Assembly (NCBI GenBank): GCA_023259675.1
Contig: JALRGT010000031.1
Location: 1-38,669 of the forward strand
DNA length: 38,669 bases
Direction of reading: 5' to 3'
DNA from: Flavobacterium sp.
GTDB lineage: Bacteria; Bacteroidota; Bacteroidia; Flavobacteriales; Flavobacteriaceae
Part shown: piece after piece, positions 1-9,359 of the stretch
How positions within the stretch are numbered: position 1 is the first letter of the stretch
How the letters are laid out: each line of letters begins with the position of its first letter
Made by a program: the position numbers and the translations under genes
Notes under the pieces: model-generated
Database searches by the model: none
The model's input: only the letters and a program-made list of their open reading frames with translations
Told to the model about the DNA's origin: nothing

Positions 1-3000
1 TAACATCTCCTGAAATTGACTGATAAATATAATGGAATGCATCTTCTGTACCTTCAATGTCTGCACCCGCCCCCGTATTGCTAAAAGATCCATTTGAGTA
101 TAAAGCAGTACCTGCAGGATTTACAATTCCAATGTCACCGTGTAGCCAAGGCGACGGAGGAGGCAGATTAAGTGTATAAGTCGCCTGTGATATACTCGAA
201 TCGGTCATCCCGTATTTTGTCGCATATGCTTTTATCGTCTTTGATTCAACGACACTAATTGGTCCTGAATAAACTGTGGAAGAACTGTTTGGAGTACTTC
301 CGTCAGCAGTATATCTGATAGTCGCTCCTGCTGTAGCAGAGGAAAGTGTAACCGACTGTATTGTGGTGTAGGTTCCTTCTGCGGGACTGAAAATTGGTTC
401 AGCAACGATGGGCAGATTTATAGTATAGAGGGCAGTCGAAACAGCTGAATCCGTCATTCCAGGTTTTGATGCATAAGCCTTTATGGTAGTGCTGGCAATT
501 AGGTCGATGGCTCCGCTATAAACTGCGGAAGAACTGTTTGGAGTGCTTCCGTCAGTAGTATATCTGATAGTAGCTCCTTCTGTGGCAGAGGAAAGTGTAA
601 CCGACTGTATAGAGGTATAAGTTCCTTCTGCGGGATTGAATGTCGGGGTATCCACTGTGCGAATAACTGATACATTACTGTATCTGGCAGTAGCCAAAGT
701 ATCATTGTTGTGAGAAGTTGTTGCCAGTCCAACATAAAATGTAGAAGGTAATGTTAGGGTAGCTGTTGTGTCTATTTGTGTCCATGTTACACCATTTGTC
801 GATTTGAAACTTGATATGTTATCGCCTACTTTTTGAAGCCTGAGCCAAGTTGAATATCCAGCAACGGTTGAGGAAGTTAAAGCACCATTAGCAGTTCGCT
901 TTTGTAATATTGCTAAACTGGGAGTTATAGCAGTCATGATATTGACAGCATCAGCATCAGTTGTTGATCGGATCATTACACCAGCTTTTGCCCAGGGATT
1001 AGTATTGTCTAAGGATTCCACACGTGCAGTAATGATAACATCTCCTGATACAGGCTGATAGATATAATGAAATGCATCTGCCGTGCCTTCAATATCAGCA
1101 CCTGCGCCCGAATTGTTGAAATATGTGTTGGAATATACAGCATTACCGGTGGCATTTACGCTTCCAATGTCACCGTGTAGCCAGGGTGACGGTGGAGGGA
1201 GAGTAAGAGTATATGTTGCCTGTACTAAGCTCGAATCGGCCATTCCTGATTTTGTCGCATAGGCTCTTATTATCTTGGATTCAGTGATATTAATTGGAAC
1301 TGAATAAACCATGGAAGAACTGTTTGGAGTACTTCCGTTAGTAGTATATCTGATAGTGGCTCCTGCTGTAGCAGAGGTTAGAGTAACAGACTGTGCTGAA
1401 GTGTAGCCCCCTGCTGCGGCACTGAAAGTCGGTTCAGCAACGATGGGCAGATTTAAAGTATAAATGGTACTTGCAATGGCTGAATTCTCCATTCCAGATT
1501 TTGATGCAAAAGTCTTGATGGTAGTGGGGGCACTTATATTGATAGCTTCGTTGTAAACTGTGGAAGAACTATTTGGAGTACTTCCGTCGGTAGTATATCT
1601 GATAATGGCTCCCTCGGTTGTAGACGAAAGTGTAACTGACTGCGAGGAAGTGTAGGTTGCTGGACTTAAAGTTGGTGTGGCAACTACGGGCAAATTTATG
1701 GTGTCATTAGCAATTTCAACTGATGAATCTGTCATTCCAGATTTTGATGCATACGCACTTATGATAGAGGAAGTACTCACATTGATGGGACCGCTATAAA
1801 TAGGAGAGATATTGGTAGGTGTACTCCCATTAGTTGTATACCGTATAACAGCGCCTGATGTAGTAGAGGAAAGTGTAACCGACTGCGCTGAAGTATAAGT
1901 CCCACTACCTGGACTAAAAGTAGGGGCGACTACATTCCCTCCTGTATCAATTGAAACATCACTGTAAACAGCTGTAGCCAGACTGTTATTGTTGTGAGAA
2001 GTCACTGCCAGTCCTACATAAAATGTCGATGGGAGCGTTACAGTGGCTGCCGTACCTATTTGATCCCAGAGTAAACCGTCTTTTGATTTCCAACTTGAAA
2101 TAAGATTACCTGTTTTTTGAAGTCTTACCCAAACAGGGGATGCAATGTTTGTAGCAGCAGCCGAGGAAGTTGTACCACCATTAGTAGTTCGTCTTTGGAA
2201 CAATACTCCGTTTTTTGGCGTTACAGCAGTCATGGCATTGATAGCGTCAGAAGCAGTTGTTGATCGGATCATGACACCTGCTTTTGCCCAGGTATCTGTA
2301 TTGGTCAGAGATTCTACACGTGCAGTAATGGTAATATCTCCTGATACAGGCTGATAGATATAATGGAATGCATCTGCGGTACCTTCAATATCTGCTCCTG
2401 CGCCCGTATTATTAAAAGAGCCACCCGAATATCCAGCAGTACCTCCAGTATTTACGCTTCCAATGTCACCATGCAGCCACGGGCTTGGAGGAGCAGGATT
2501 AATTCTGTAGATGGCTTGAGATATATTCGAATCGGCCATTCCTGATTTTGTTGCATATGTTTTTATTGTTTTTGATTCACTAACACTTATGGAACCTGTA
2601 TATACTGTGGAAGAGCTGTTTGGGGTACTACCGTCAGTTGTATACCTAATTATAGCCCCCGCTGTAGTAGTGGAAAGTGCAACTGACTGTGCTGAGGTGT
2701 AGGTTCCTCCTGCATGACTAAGAAGTGGTGAGACAACCTTGTTTGAAATTGTCGGCGAAATACGAAGAATTGTACAACCATGTGCCGGAATGCTGGCACT
2801 GTAGGCAGTCATAGTGCCAAGATCAGTATGTTCCCATAAGTCTCTCACATCAGATGATGCGGTTAATTCAAGATCTGTTTCAAAATTTATACTTCTCGTT
2901 TGCGCTGTATCTTCACGGTTGAACAGTCCAACGATCCAATCTCCATTAGACATTTGTCCTTTCCATACCTGACTGTTTACATTGGTAGGGTCGTTGCTCA

Positions 3001-4183
3001 ACGGTTTACCCACAAATTTATCTTGATTAAGAGCTAGCATCTCAGTGTTTTGATAGAGCCATAAATTTGCCCCGATAGTATTATATTGATCCGCGGGTGA
3101 TACAGGTCCTCCCGCCAGTAAGTTAGCTGATATAGCAGTTTTTCTTTCGTCATCGTTAGCAAAGGTATTCAGTCTGATGAAATCCCCATCTAAAGTGATT
3201 TTATTTCTGCCAGCAATATAAGACCAATAAGCCAGTCCATCCATCGTACTGCCCCATTGAGACCATTCATTCCGTCTCACACCTCTGTCAAAATTATTAA
3301 GCCTTTCCCATTCACCAGTAGCGCAATCATCATTAATTCGGATCATGTGACCATACTTCTGTTCTAGCTCTGCTTCGTTAGCAAGATTTGGCATCACAAG
3401 ACTCAATAACATATTATTAGCATCACAGGCTTCCCTCATCCATCGTAAAGCTTTCTCATAATCAGCTTTAGGTCTTGAGGGGCCAACTCTGCCTATATTA
3501 CGGTCATAACCGGATTCAAACCAAGAAAGGAAATCTACTCTTAGATATTTAATACCCATATCTGCAAAATGCTGTATATAGCCTTTTACATATTCTTCTG
3601 CGCCATCATTGTTAATCTGAACCCATGTAAACCCAAAAGATCCATTTTCTGAAAGATCAATAATATTTGATAATGGAATTGAAGTTCCTTTGATTAATGC
3701 TCCTGCATTTGCGGCATCTTTATAGACCCACAGCGGATTTTGATACATACCAAGGGTCATCCCACGGGATTGCAAATTAGCTGACCACCAGGCAAAATCA
3801 TGTGTCCAGCGATCAGAGTGAGAGGTCAGGTATCCATTTTCATTATAGGTTATGTTTGCTTTAATGTCACCCCATCCATCAATACAGATCATATTGTAAC
3901 CATAAGGTTTCAAATTGGCCTCGACCCAATCAATATTCTGAGACCAGATATCTTCTGGAATAGAACCGTCTTTGGTATAACAATACTCGTAAGGATTCCA
4001 GTATAATGGTGCTTTAAATGGATTTGAGGGATTTGTTTGAGCAACCGCTGTCATAGATACAACGTTAAAAGCTATAAGTAAAAAAAGCACAAAACAAAAT
4101 ATTGTATCAGAAAAAAAGCCTTTCTTTTTAGGGGCTTTATCGCGCTTGTTATTGTTGCAATTATGGGTTAGTTGTAGTTTCAT
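1..4183 (-). CDS. Secreted GH27-like (clan GH-D) glycosidase with repeated C-terminal modules, 3' end missing
   Basis: An open frame runs leftward from ATG at 4183 to the window edge, about 1394 codons without a stop. Residues 1-49 form a long signal peptide (hydrophobic stretch ending TAVAQ). Residues about 55-470 resemble GH27 enzymes of the isomalto-dextranase/alpha-galactosidase type: a CIDGWGD strand, KYLRVDFLSW with the likely nucleophile Asp, and MIRINDDCATGEW with a candidate acid/base Asp. Next come one CHB_HEX_C-type Ig-like repeat (ending in YTTDGSTPNSSS-like text), a concanavalin-like module starting SPWLHGDIG, three Ig-like repeats, a second SPWLHGDIG module, two Ig-like repeats, and a third such module cut off by the edge. 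These are probably carbohydrate-binding or spacer parts. The substrate (alpha-glucan or alpha-galactoside) cannot be decided. No partner gene lies beside it, and it points away from the fructan sensor. Confidence 0.85.
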   Translation of the reverse strand, partial: MKLQLTHNCNNNKRDKAPKKKGFFSDTIFCFVLFLLIAFNVVSMTAVAQTNPSNPFKAPLYWNPYEYCYTKDGSIPEDIWSQNIDWVEANLKPYGYNMICIDGWGDIKANITYNENGYLTSHSDRWTHDFAWWSANLQSRGMTLGMYQNPLWVYKDAANAGALIKGTSIPLSNIIDLSENGSFGFTWVQINNDGAEEYVKGYIQHFADMGIKYLRVDFLSWFESGYDRNIGRVGPSRPKADYEKALRWMREACDANNMLLSLVMPNLANEAELEQKYGHMIRINDDCATGEWERLNNFDRGVRRNEWSQWGSTMDGLAYWSYIAGRNKITLDGDFIRLNTFANDDERKTAISANLLAGGPVSPADQYNTIGANLWLYQNTEMLALNQDKFVGKPLSNDPTNVNSQVWKGQMSNGDWIVGLFNREDTAQTRSINFETDLELTASSDVRDLWEHTDLGTMTAYSASIPAHGCTILRISPTISNKVVSPLLSHAGGTYTSAQSVALSTTTAGAIIRYTTDGSTPNSSSTVYTGSISVSESKTIKTYATKSGMADSNISQAIYRINPAPPSPWLHGDIGSVNTGGTAGYSGGSFNNTGAGADIEGTADAFHYIYQPVSGDITITARVESLTNTDTWAKAGVMIRSTTASDAINAMTAVTPKNGVLFQRRTTNGGTTSSAAATNIASPVWVRLQKTGNLISSWKSKDGLLWDQIGTAATVTLPSTFYVGLAVTSHNNNSLATAVYSDVSIDTGGNVVAPTFSPGSGTYTSAQSVTLSSTTSGAVIRYTTNGSTPTNISPIYSGPINVSTSSIISAYASKSGMTDSSVEIANDTINLPVVATPTLSPATYTSSQSVTLSSTTEGAIIRYTTDGSTPNSSSTVYNEAINISAPTTIKTFASKSGMENSAIASTIYTLNLPIVAEPTFSAAAGGYTSAQSVTLTSATAGATIRYTTNGSTPNSSSMVYSVPINITESKIIRAYATKSGMADSSLVQATYTLTLPPPSPWLHGDIGSVNATGNAVYSNTYFNNSGAGADIEGTADAFHYIYQPVSGDVIITARVESLDNTNPWAKAGVMIRSTTDADAVNIMTAITPSLAILQKRTANGALTSSTVAGYSTWLRLQKVGDNISSFKSTNGVTWTQIDTTATLTLPSTFYVGLATTSHNNDTLATARYSNVSVIRTVDTPTFNPAEGTYTSIQSVTLSSATEGATIRYTTDGSTPNSSSAVYSGAIDLIASTTIKAYASKPGMTDSAVSTALYTINLPIVAEPIFSPAEGTYTTIQSVTLSSATAGATIRYTADGSTPNSSSTVYSGPISVVESKTIKAYATKYGMTDSSISQATYTLNLPPPSPWLHGDIGIVNPAGTALYSNGSFSNTGAGADIEGTEDAFHYIYQSISGDV

Positions 4184-5330
4184 AAATTCAATAATTTTTG
4201 GTCGTGACAATAGAGACCTGTTATACAAATAAATTTAGATGTCCTCACTTTTAGCATAGTGATTATTGGCTTTGTAAATTTTTTCATTTTTAACATAGTT
4301 TTGGTTTTTGGTTAATTAATAATTTATTTTTTACGAAATCGATATATTGAAGGCAAAAACAATATCCTTTATAACTAACATATTCTGAAAATATGAAATA
4401 AATACATTTCATTTTCATTTAAAAAATGCAGCAAATAAGTTGTTGAAAAGTCTTTTTCCTATATTATATTCACCTGAAGCTTATTTTGAAAAAATTGCTT
4501 TGATGAAGTATTTTTCATAGGACAATAACTTCAATTTTAGTTAATTAGCTTTTGAAGATGTTTTAGAGAGCCCCCATCATGGTAAAATTGCATAAATAAC
4601 CTAATGAGAATACTACGATAAAATCACATATAGAAAAAAACAGTTAAATACAAATTCAAGTATTTGTATATCAGTAAATTAATTAGTTAATAACATATAG
4701 AAAAAAAATATTTTTTATAACTTTTAAGTAGTTTTTTTGAGTTGTCTTGATCAAAATCATCCTTATTTATTATCGAATTATTTCAAATTTTAGTTTTATT
4801 GACATAAATAGAGTTATCAAAATGGCCAAAAAGGGGGAGTATAATTTCATTTTTTATAATTTCTATTCTGATTAGTGAGTAAATTCGTAACACTTTTGTT
4901 AGATTTCATATTTAATTTTTCATTTATCATATTGATTTATTTAATAAAATTTAGAAAACTAAAAAAATAAGTTGGAGAATTTACTGTATTCTATAATCAA
5001 ATTAGGGAGCATTTATCTTTAAAAAACACGAACTCTTTATAGGGGTCATTTCAAAATCAAAACAAACTATAACTTTAAATAATCAAAAGAATACTTTACG
5101 ATTTTTTTCTTTTAACAGCATTCAAAAAAATCAAACATTATTTGAAGTGTTTTGTACGAAGAATAGTTTCTGATTAGAATTTTGAAAAAATATAAATAGA
5201 TGTTATTCTCATAGTTTTGTAAACCGTACTCACAATCTTATTAATTTAGAAAGTATCATAGCAGCAATCCATCAAGCGGTCTCTTTACGGTCGTTCCCTT
5301 TGTTCCGTTCGGCTGTTCCAGTCGGTTCAC
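4184..5330. other. Long AT-rich intergenic region, no gene seen
   Basis: About 1.15 kb of very AT-rich DNA lies between the GH27-like gene and the decayed genes. I found no frame with recognisable protein content, no RNA gene and no convincing terminator. It must contain the promoter of the leftward GH27-like gene, but no clean TAnnTTTG element with a spaced TTG is visible. A short phrase, acatatagaaaaaa, occurs twice near 4627 and 4692. Confidence 0.5.
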
Positions 5331-5373
5331 CCTGAACTTGTTTCAGGATCTCTTTTACGCTGAACTTAGTTCA
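5331..5373. repeat. Two adjacent short inverted repeats
   Basis: CCTGAACTTGTTTCAGG (5331-5347) and TGAACTTAGTTCA (5361-5373) are both palindromic and 13 bases apart. They lie in a patch (about 5270-5375) that is less AT-rich than its surroundings, just past the 3' end of the decayed leftward gene. The first resembles sequences I recall as scattered between genes in flavobacteria, but copy number cannot be tested inside this window. Confidence 0.45.
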
Positions 5374-5376
5374 TTA

Positions 5377-5632
5377 TCACTTTTTAGATTTAATAATCCT
5401 TTTTAAGACAAGCGACACCATAAAACTCACAATGGCTCCAATGACTGCTAAGACAATTGTTTTTACAATATCTTCAGAAAGTATATTGGGAACAATATTC
5501 GAAAATTCCTATTAAAGCCCAAGTTGGCGTGGCTACTATAGTTCCGCTAATGGCCAATAAGGCCAGTCCAATACTTCTCAATACTCTAAAAAATTTCGGT
5601 GTAGGAGCTTTTGCTCTTTCTATTAAATTCAT
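5377..5632 (-). pseudogene. Frameshifted small membrane protein (holin-like), remnant
   Basis: Reading leftward from ATG at 5632 gives MNLIERAKAPTPKFFRVLRS, then a hydrophobic stretch around IGLALLAISGTIVA, and a premature stop after about 52 codons. In another frame, joining near 5505-5520, the sequence continues as SNIVPNILSEDIVKTIVLAV, a second hydrophobic segment, and a Lys/Arg-rich end (LKRIIKSKK) with TGA at 5377-5379. Together these make one small two-helix membrane protein broken by one frameshift. The KAPTPKFF start is familiar from small proteins of Bacteroidota that sit in phage-like or holin-type pairs; that assignment is from memory. It starts four bases after the stop of the gene upstream, so the two were a translational pair. 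Confidence 0.5.
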
Positions 5633-5636
5633 TTTT

Positions 5637-5879
5637 TTATGTTTTAATGCAACAACTAGTTTTTTTATAGCCTTCTAAACTAAAAGGCGATTTCCCTTTC
5701 TGAATCACTATCCGAACCACTTCACTATTTTGTAAAGCGGTATACACAATTTGTATGAGTTTCTGTAATGCCTTTCGAGACATACTCCCTTTTTCTATAC
5801 CTGTAATAAAAGTGACGGGAGCGATACTGGATATATTTCTCAAATTATTATCCAATCCAAAAAAAAAATTATCTTTGAA
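5637..5879 (-). pseudogene. 5'-truncated small hypothetical gene, remnant
   Basis: An open frame encodes a roughly 72-residue segment containing APVTFITGIEKGSMSRKALQ and a tail KGKSPFSLEGYKKTSC. It has no ATG: extended upstream it meets a stop at about 5880-5882, and the only start in frame is TTG at 5855. That suggests loss of the true 5' end. It is followed four bases later by the frameshifted holin-like gene. I do not recognise the family. Pairing with a small membrane protein, loss of its start and damage to its partner suggest a relic of a phage-like insertion. Confidence 0.35.
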
Positions 5880-6136
5880 TTAATTAACTAGGTTCATTCT
5901 TAAGTAAAGATTATTTTCATCCTGAAGATAAATATGTTATACCTAATTTTAGTATCATGTTTTAAAACTGATATTTGTTACAAATTGTATAAAAATATTA
6001 AACTCTACTATTGAAAAAAATAACTTTCAACTTTGTAAATATCTAAATGGATTTGATTAATTCTATGATTATTTACTTTAAATAGTATTTATTTTCAAAC
6101 ATAACAAATCATATTTACTCTAAAAAGACAAACGGC

Positions 6137-8866
6137 ATGTCCAGAAAAATTTGTTTAATTTTCCTTGTATTTTTACAATTAACGCTTAATTCTTGCAAAC
6201 AAAATAAGGAAAAAGCCAAAATATCTATTGGTTTTTCACAATGTATTGACAATGATATTTGGAGAAATTCAATGGATCATGAAATGAGAATTGAAGCATC
6301 ATTACATTCAGAAATTAATCTAAAGATATATAATGCTAATCGAAAAGCTAAAAAACAGATTAGAGATATTGAAAGTATGATTGAAGACAAAATGGATGTT
6401 ATCATCATTTCTCCTTTTGAATCTGATTCTATTGTCCCTGTTATTGAAAAAGCAAAATCGGAGGGTATTTCTGTAATTATTGTAGACAGAAAAGTAAATA
6501 CTTCAAATTATGATGCATATATAGGAGCTGACAATACCGAAGTAGGCCGTATTGCAGGGCGAAATATCATTACCTCATCAAAAGGTATTGCAAATGTATT
6601 AGAAATAAAAAGTGAAGCTACAACTACCCCTGGCACAGAGCGAAGTTTAGGATTTAGACAAATATTAAAACAATATCCAGATATTAAATTAACCACTATT
6701 GTTACGGACAATTATGGAAGACCTAAAGATGATTATGCAAAAATTTTGGAGAACCCAAATCATATAGATTATGTTTTTGCCTTCAATGATATAATTGCAT
6801 ATAATGCATGGAAGATCGCAAAAGAAAAAGGATTTGAAAAAAAAATCAAATTTATAGGTGTCGATGGTCTTAATGGACCTAATGGTGGGATTCAATTGGT
6901 TAAAGATGGAATACTACAAGCAACAGTATTATATCCAACAGGAGGAAATGAGGCTATTAAATTAGCTTTGAAGTTAGCAAATAATGAGATTGTCCCTAAA
7001 AACAATAAGCTTAATACGATATTGATTGACACTCTTAATACTGATATTATGAGCAATCAATTTGACAAAATATCAATGCAACAATCCGATATAGAAGAAC
7101 AGCAAAATGTTATATTAAATCAGTTAAAACAATATTCAACACAATATAATCTACTAAAAACGGTATTGTTTCTATCATCATTACTATTCTGTTTGACTAT
7201 TTATAGCATATATTCAAGAATATTAGTAAGTAGAAAGAAGAAAGAATTGGAACTAATGTTTGAACAAATAATTACCCAAAGAAATGAAATAGAAAAATAT
7301 GCAGACAAATTAAAAAAAAGTAATATTGCAAGACTGAATCTTCTGACTGGTTTATCTCACGAATTTAAAACACCACTAACATTAATTCTAAGTTCTATAG
7401 AATCTTTAGGAAATGAGCTAAAAAACAAAGGCGTTTCCGTAAATAGAGAGGTCAATTTAATGTATAATAATTCAAGAAGATTATTAAGGTTAATTAATCA
7501 ATTGTTAGATTATAGAAAATCAGAAGAGAAAAAATTTAAACTTAGAGCATCCATAACCAATATATTTGATTTTTCTAAAAATATAATTGATGATTTTGAT
7601 AAAGAGGCAAAGAAAAAAAATATAAATTTTACTTTGACTACAAATAATCCTGAATTGGAGATTTATATTGATCAAAATCTAATGGATAAAGTATATTTTA
7701 ATTTATTATCAAATGCTTTTAAATTCACTCCAGAAAATGGTAAAATTTCTATTGTTATAAATGAAGATAGACCAAATAATGTTGTCAAAATTATATTTAA
7801 AGATTCCGGAATTGGTATTCCTGAAAAAGAGTTAAAAAAAGTTTTTAATGTTTTTTTTCAAGGTTCAAATAATTATAAAATTAGCTCTGGTATTGGACTA
7901 CATTTGTCAAAAATTTTTATAGATCTTCATAATGGGACTATTGATGTTAATTCCAAAAATGGGACTGAATTTATTATTTCATTGCCATTAGGAAAATTAC
8001 ATCTGGATGAAAAAACAATTATTAGAAAACAGGTTTTAAATTTAGTCCACGAATCAGATTATTTAGATTTAGACTTTGATTTAATAGATAATTCAGAACC
8101 CAATAAAAGTGAAGATAAATATTCCATACTTTATATAGAAGATAATAAAGACTTGCTTGATTTTGTTTCCTATAAATTTTCTTCAGAATATGTTATATAT
8201 TCCTCTGATGGTACAGATGCAGTAGAAAAAGCACTAGAATTAGTTCCTGATATTATTATTTGTGACTTAAATTTACCAGATAAAAATGGCTTTCAAATTT
8301 GTAAAATTTTAAAGAAAGATTTGCGAACCTCACATATACCTATATTAATATTGACAGCTTCTGACGAACAAGATTCCTATTTAAAGGCATTGGAAAGTGG
8401 AGCAGATATCTTCTTGACTAAACCTTTTAATTTAAAAGTTTTATCGCAATCAATAAAAGGATTGCTTTTTAATAGAGAGAAATTACGTTTTTATTATTCC
8501 AATAATATTTCAAGCGTTCAATCAGATAGTTTTGGCATGTCAGAACAGGTTTTTTTAAAAAAAATGAATGAATTTATTGAAATTAACATGGATAATTCTT
8601 CTTATACAATAGATAATCTTGCTACCAATCTAAATATTTCAAGAATTCAATTGTACCGAAAAGTTAAAGCAATTCTTGGAATAGGTGTTAATGATCATAT
8701 CAATAATATTCGATTAGAAAAATCAAAAGAAATGCTCAAAAAAAGCAATAAAACTATTTCTGAAATTGCTTATGCTGTTGGTTTTTCAACTCCAAGTTAT
8801 TTTTCAACTTCTTTTAAAAATAAATTTGGAATTTCACCTAAGGATTATAAAAACGATACAAATTAA
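6137..8866 (+). CDS. Hybrid two-component system with periplasmic sugar-binding sensor (BT1754-like, fructose sensor type)
   Basis: The 909-residue protein joins sensor, kinase and transcription factor. Residues 1-20 are a signal sequence ending in a lipobox-like LNSC. Residues about 28-310 are a type-I periplasmic binding domain (KISIGFSQ, IIISPFESDSIVPVIEKAK, YIGADNTEVGR). A transmembrane helix lies near 340-360. The HisKA motif LSHEFKTPLT places the phospho-acceptor at His408, followed by N-box NLLSNAFKFTPENG (about 521) and G-boxes DSGIGIP and SGIGLHLSK. The receiver domain starts at LYIEDNKD (about 664) with acceptor Asp710 in ICDLNLPDKNGF. The last 90 residues are an AraC-type DNA-binding domain (SEIAYAVGFSTPSYFSTSFK). 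In B. thetaiotaomicron the same architecture senses fructose and controls the levan locus. Position directly before GH32-type genes supports the same role. Confidence 0.93.
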   Translation: MSRKICLIFLVFLQLTLNSCKQNKEKAKISIGFSQCIDNDIWRNSMDHEMRIEASLHSEINLKIYNANRKAKKQIRDIESMIEDKMDVIIISPFESDSIVPVIEKAKSEGISVIIVDRKVNTSNYDAYIGADNTEVGRIAGRNIITSSKGIANVLEIKSEATTTPGTERSLGFRQILKQYPDIKLTTIVTDNYGRPKDDYAKILENPNHIDYVFAFNDIIAYNAWKIAKEKGFEKKIKFIGVDGLNGPNGGIQLVKDGILQATVLYPTGGNEAIKLALKLANNEIVPKNNKLNTILIDTLNTDIMSNQFDKISMQQSDIEEQQNVILNQLKQYSTQYNLLKTVLFLSSLLFCLTIYSIYSRILVSRKKKELELMFEQIITQRNEIEKYADKLKKSNIARLNLLTGLSHEFKTPLTLILSSIESLGNELKNKGVSVNREVNLMYNNSRRLLRLINQLLDYRKSEEKKFKLRASITNIFDFSKNIIDDFDKEAKKKNINFTLTTNNPELEIYIDQNLMDKVYFNLLSNAFKFTPENGKISIVINEDRPNNVVKIIFKDSGIGIPEKELKKVFNVFFQGSNNYKISSGIGLHLSKIFIDLHNGTIDVNSKNGTEFIISLPLGKLHLDEKTIIRKQVLNLVHESDYLDLDFDLIDNSEPNKSEDKYSILYIEDNKDLLDFVSYKFSSEYVIYSSDGTDAVEKALELVPDIIICDLNLPDKNGFQICKILKKDLRTSHIPILILTASDEQDSYLKALESGADIFLTKPFNLKVLSQSIKGLLFNREKLRFYYSNNISSVQSDSFGMSEQVFLKKMNEFIEINMDNSSYTIDNLATNLNISRIQLYRKVKAILGIGVNDHINNIRLEKSKEMLKKSNKTISEIAYAVGFSTPSYFSTSFKNKFGISPKDYKNDTN

Positions 8867-8905
8867 GTCTAATTTTTTATAGCATTGTTTTTTTGAGTTT
8901 TAATC

Positions 8906-8967
8906 TGTAATAGGATTAAAATTAATGTAATAGGATTAAAATTAATGTTATAGAATTGAAATTAATG
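8906..8967 (+). repeat. Three tandem 20-bp repeats, candidate response-regulator sites
   Basis: TGTAATAGGATTAAAATTAA occurs at 8906-8925 and again at 8926-8945; a diverged third copy (8946-8965) reads TGTTATAGAATTGAAATTAA. The period is exactly 20 bases, about two helical turns. The array lies just past the sensor gene and about 390 bases before the first GH32-like gene. The third copy's core GAATTGAAATT recurs upstream of the porter operon. A regulatory role is inference. Confidence 0.6.
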
Positions 8968-9359
8968 TCCGTTATTTTTTTACTTCATTGGTCAATAACA
9001 TGTTGATTAATAGCAATTTACAATTAAAATTGGTTTTTAGTTAAATTTTACAAACAAATGTTACATTACTAAAATAGTATTGTAGATTTTGTGAATATCT
9101 TAGTTTTTTCATTTAAAATTTAATATTTGTGAAAATAGACATGTGTTTAATGATTTGTTATTCAGTTAAACATGATAATTTTCGAATTTCACCTAAAAAG
9201 CACTTCCAATTTTGACTGGATTAGTAAAAACTATAAATACCTAATCTTAAAAACTGACATGAGTAATATTATGTTGCATATTATCGTGTAGATACATAAA
9301 TCAATTAAAAATATTTATTAAATAATTATCTATAACTAACCACTAAAATTTTTTAAATT

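Noticed and set aside
499..735. Minus-strand 78-codon frame inside the GH27-like gene
   Set aside because: It overlaps, out of frame, the continuous reading of the large protein and has no recognisable content.
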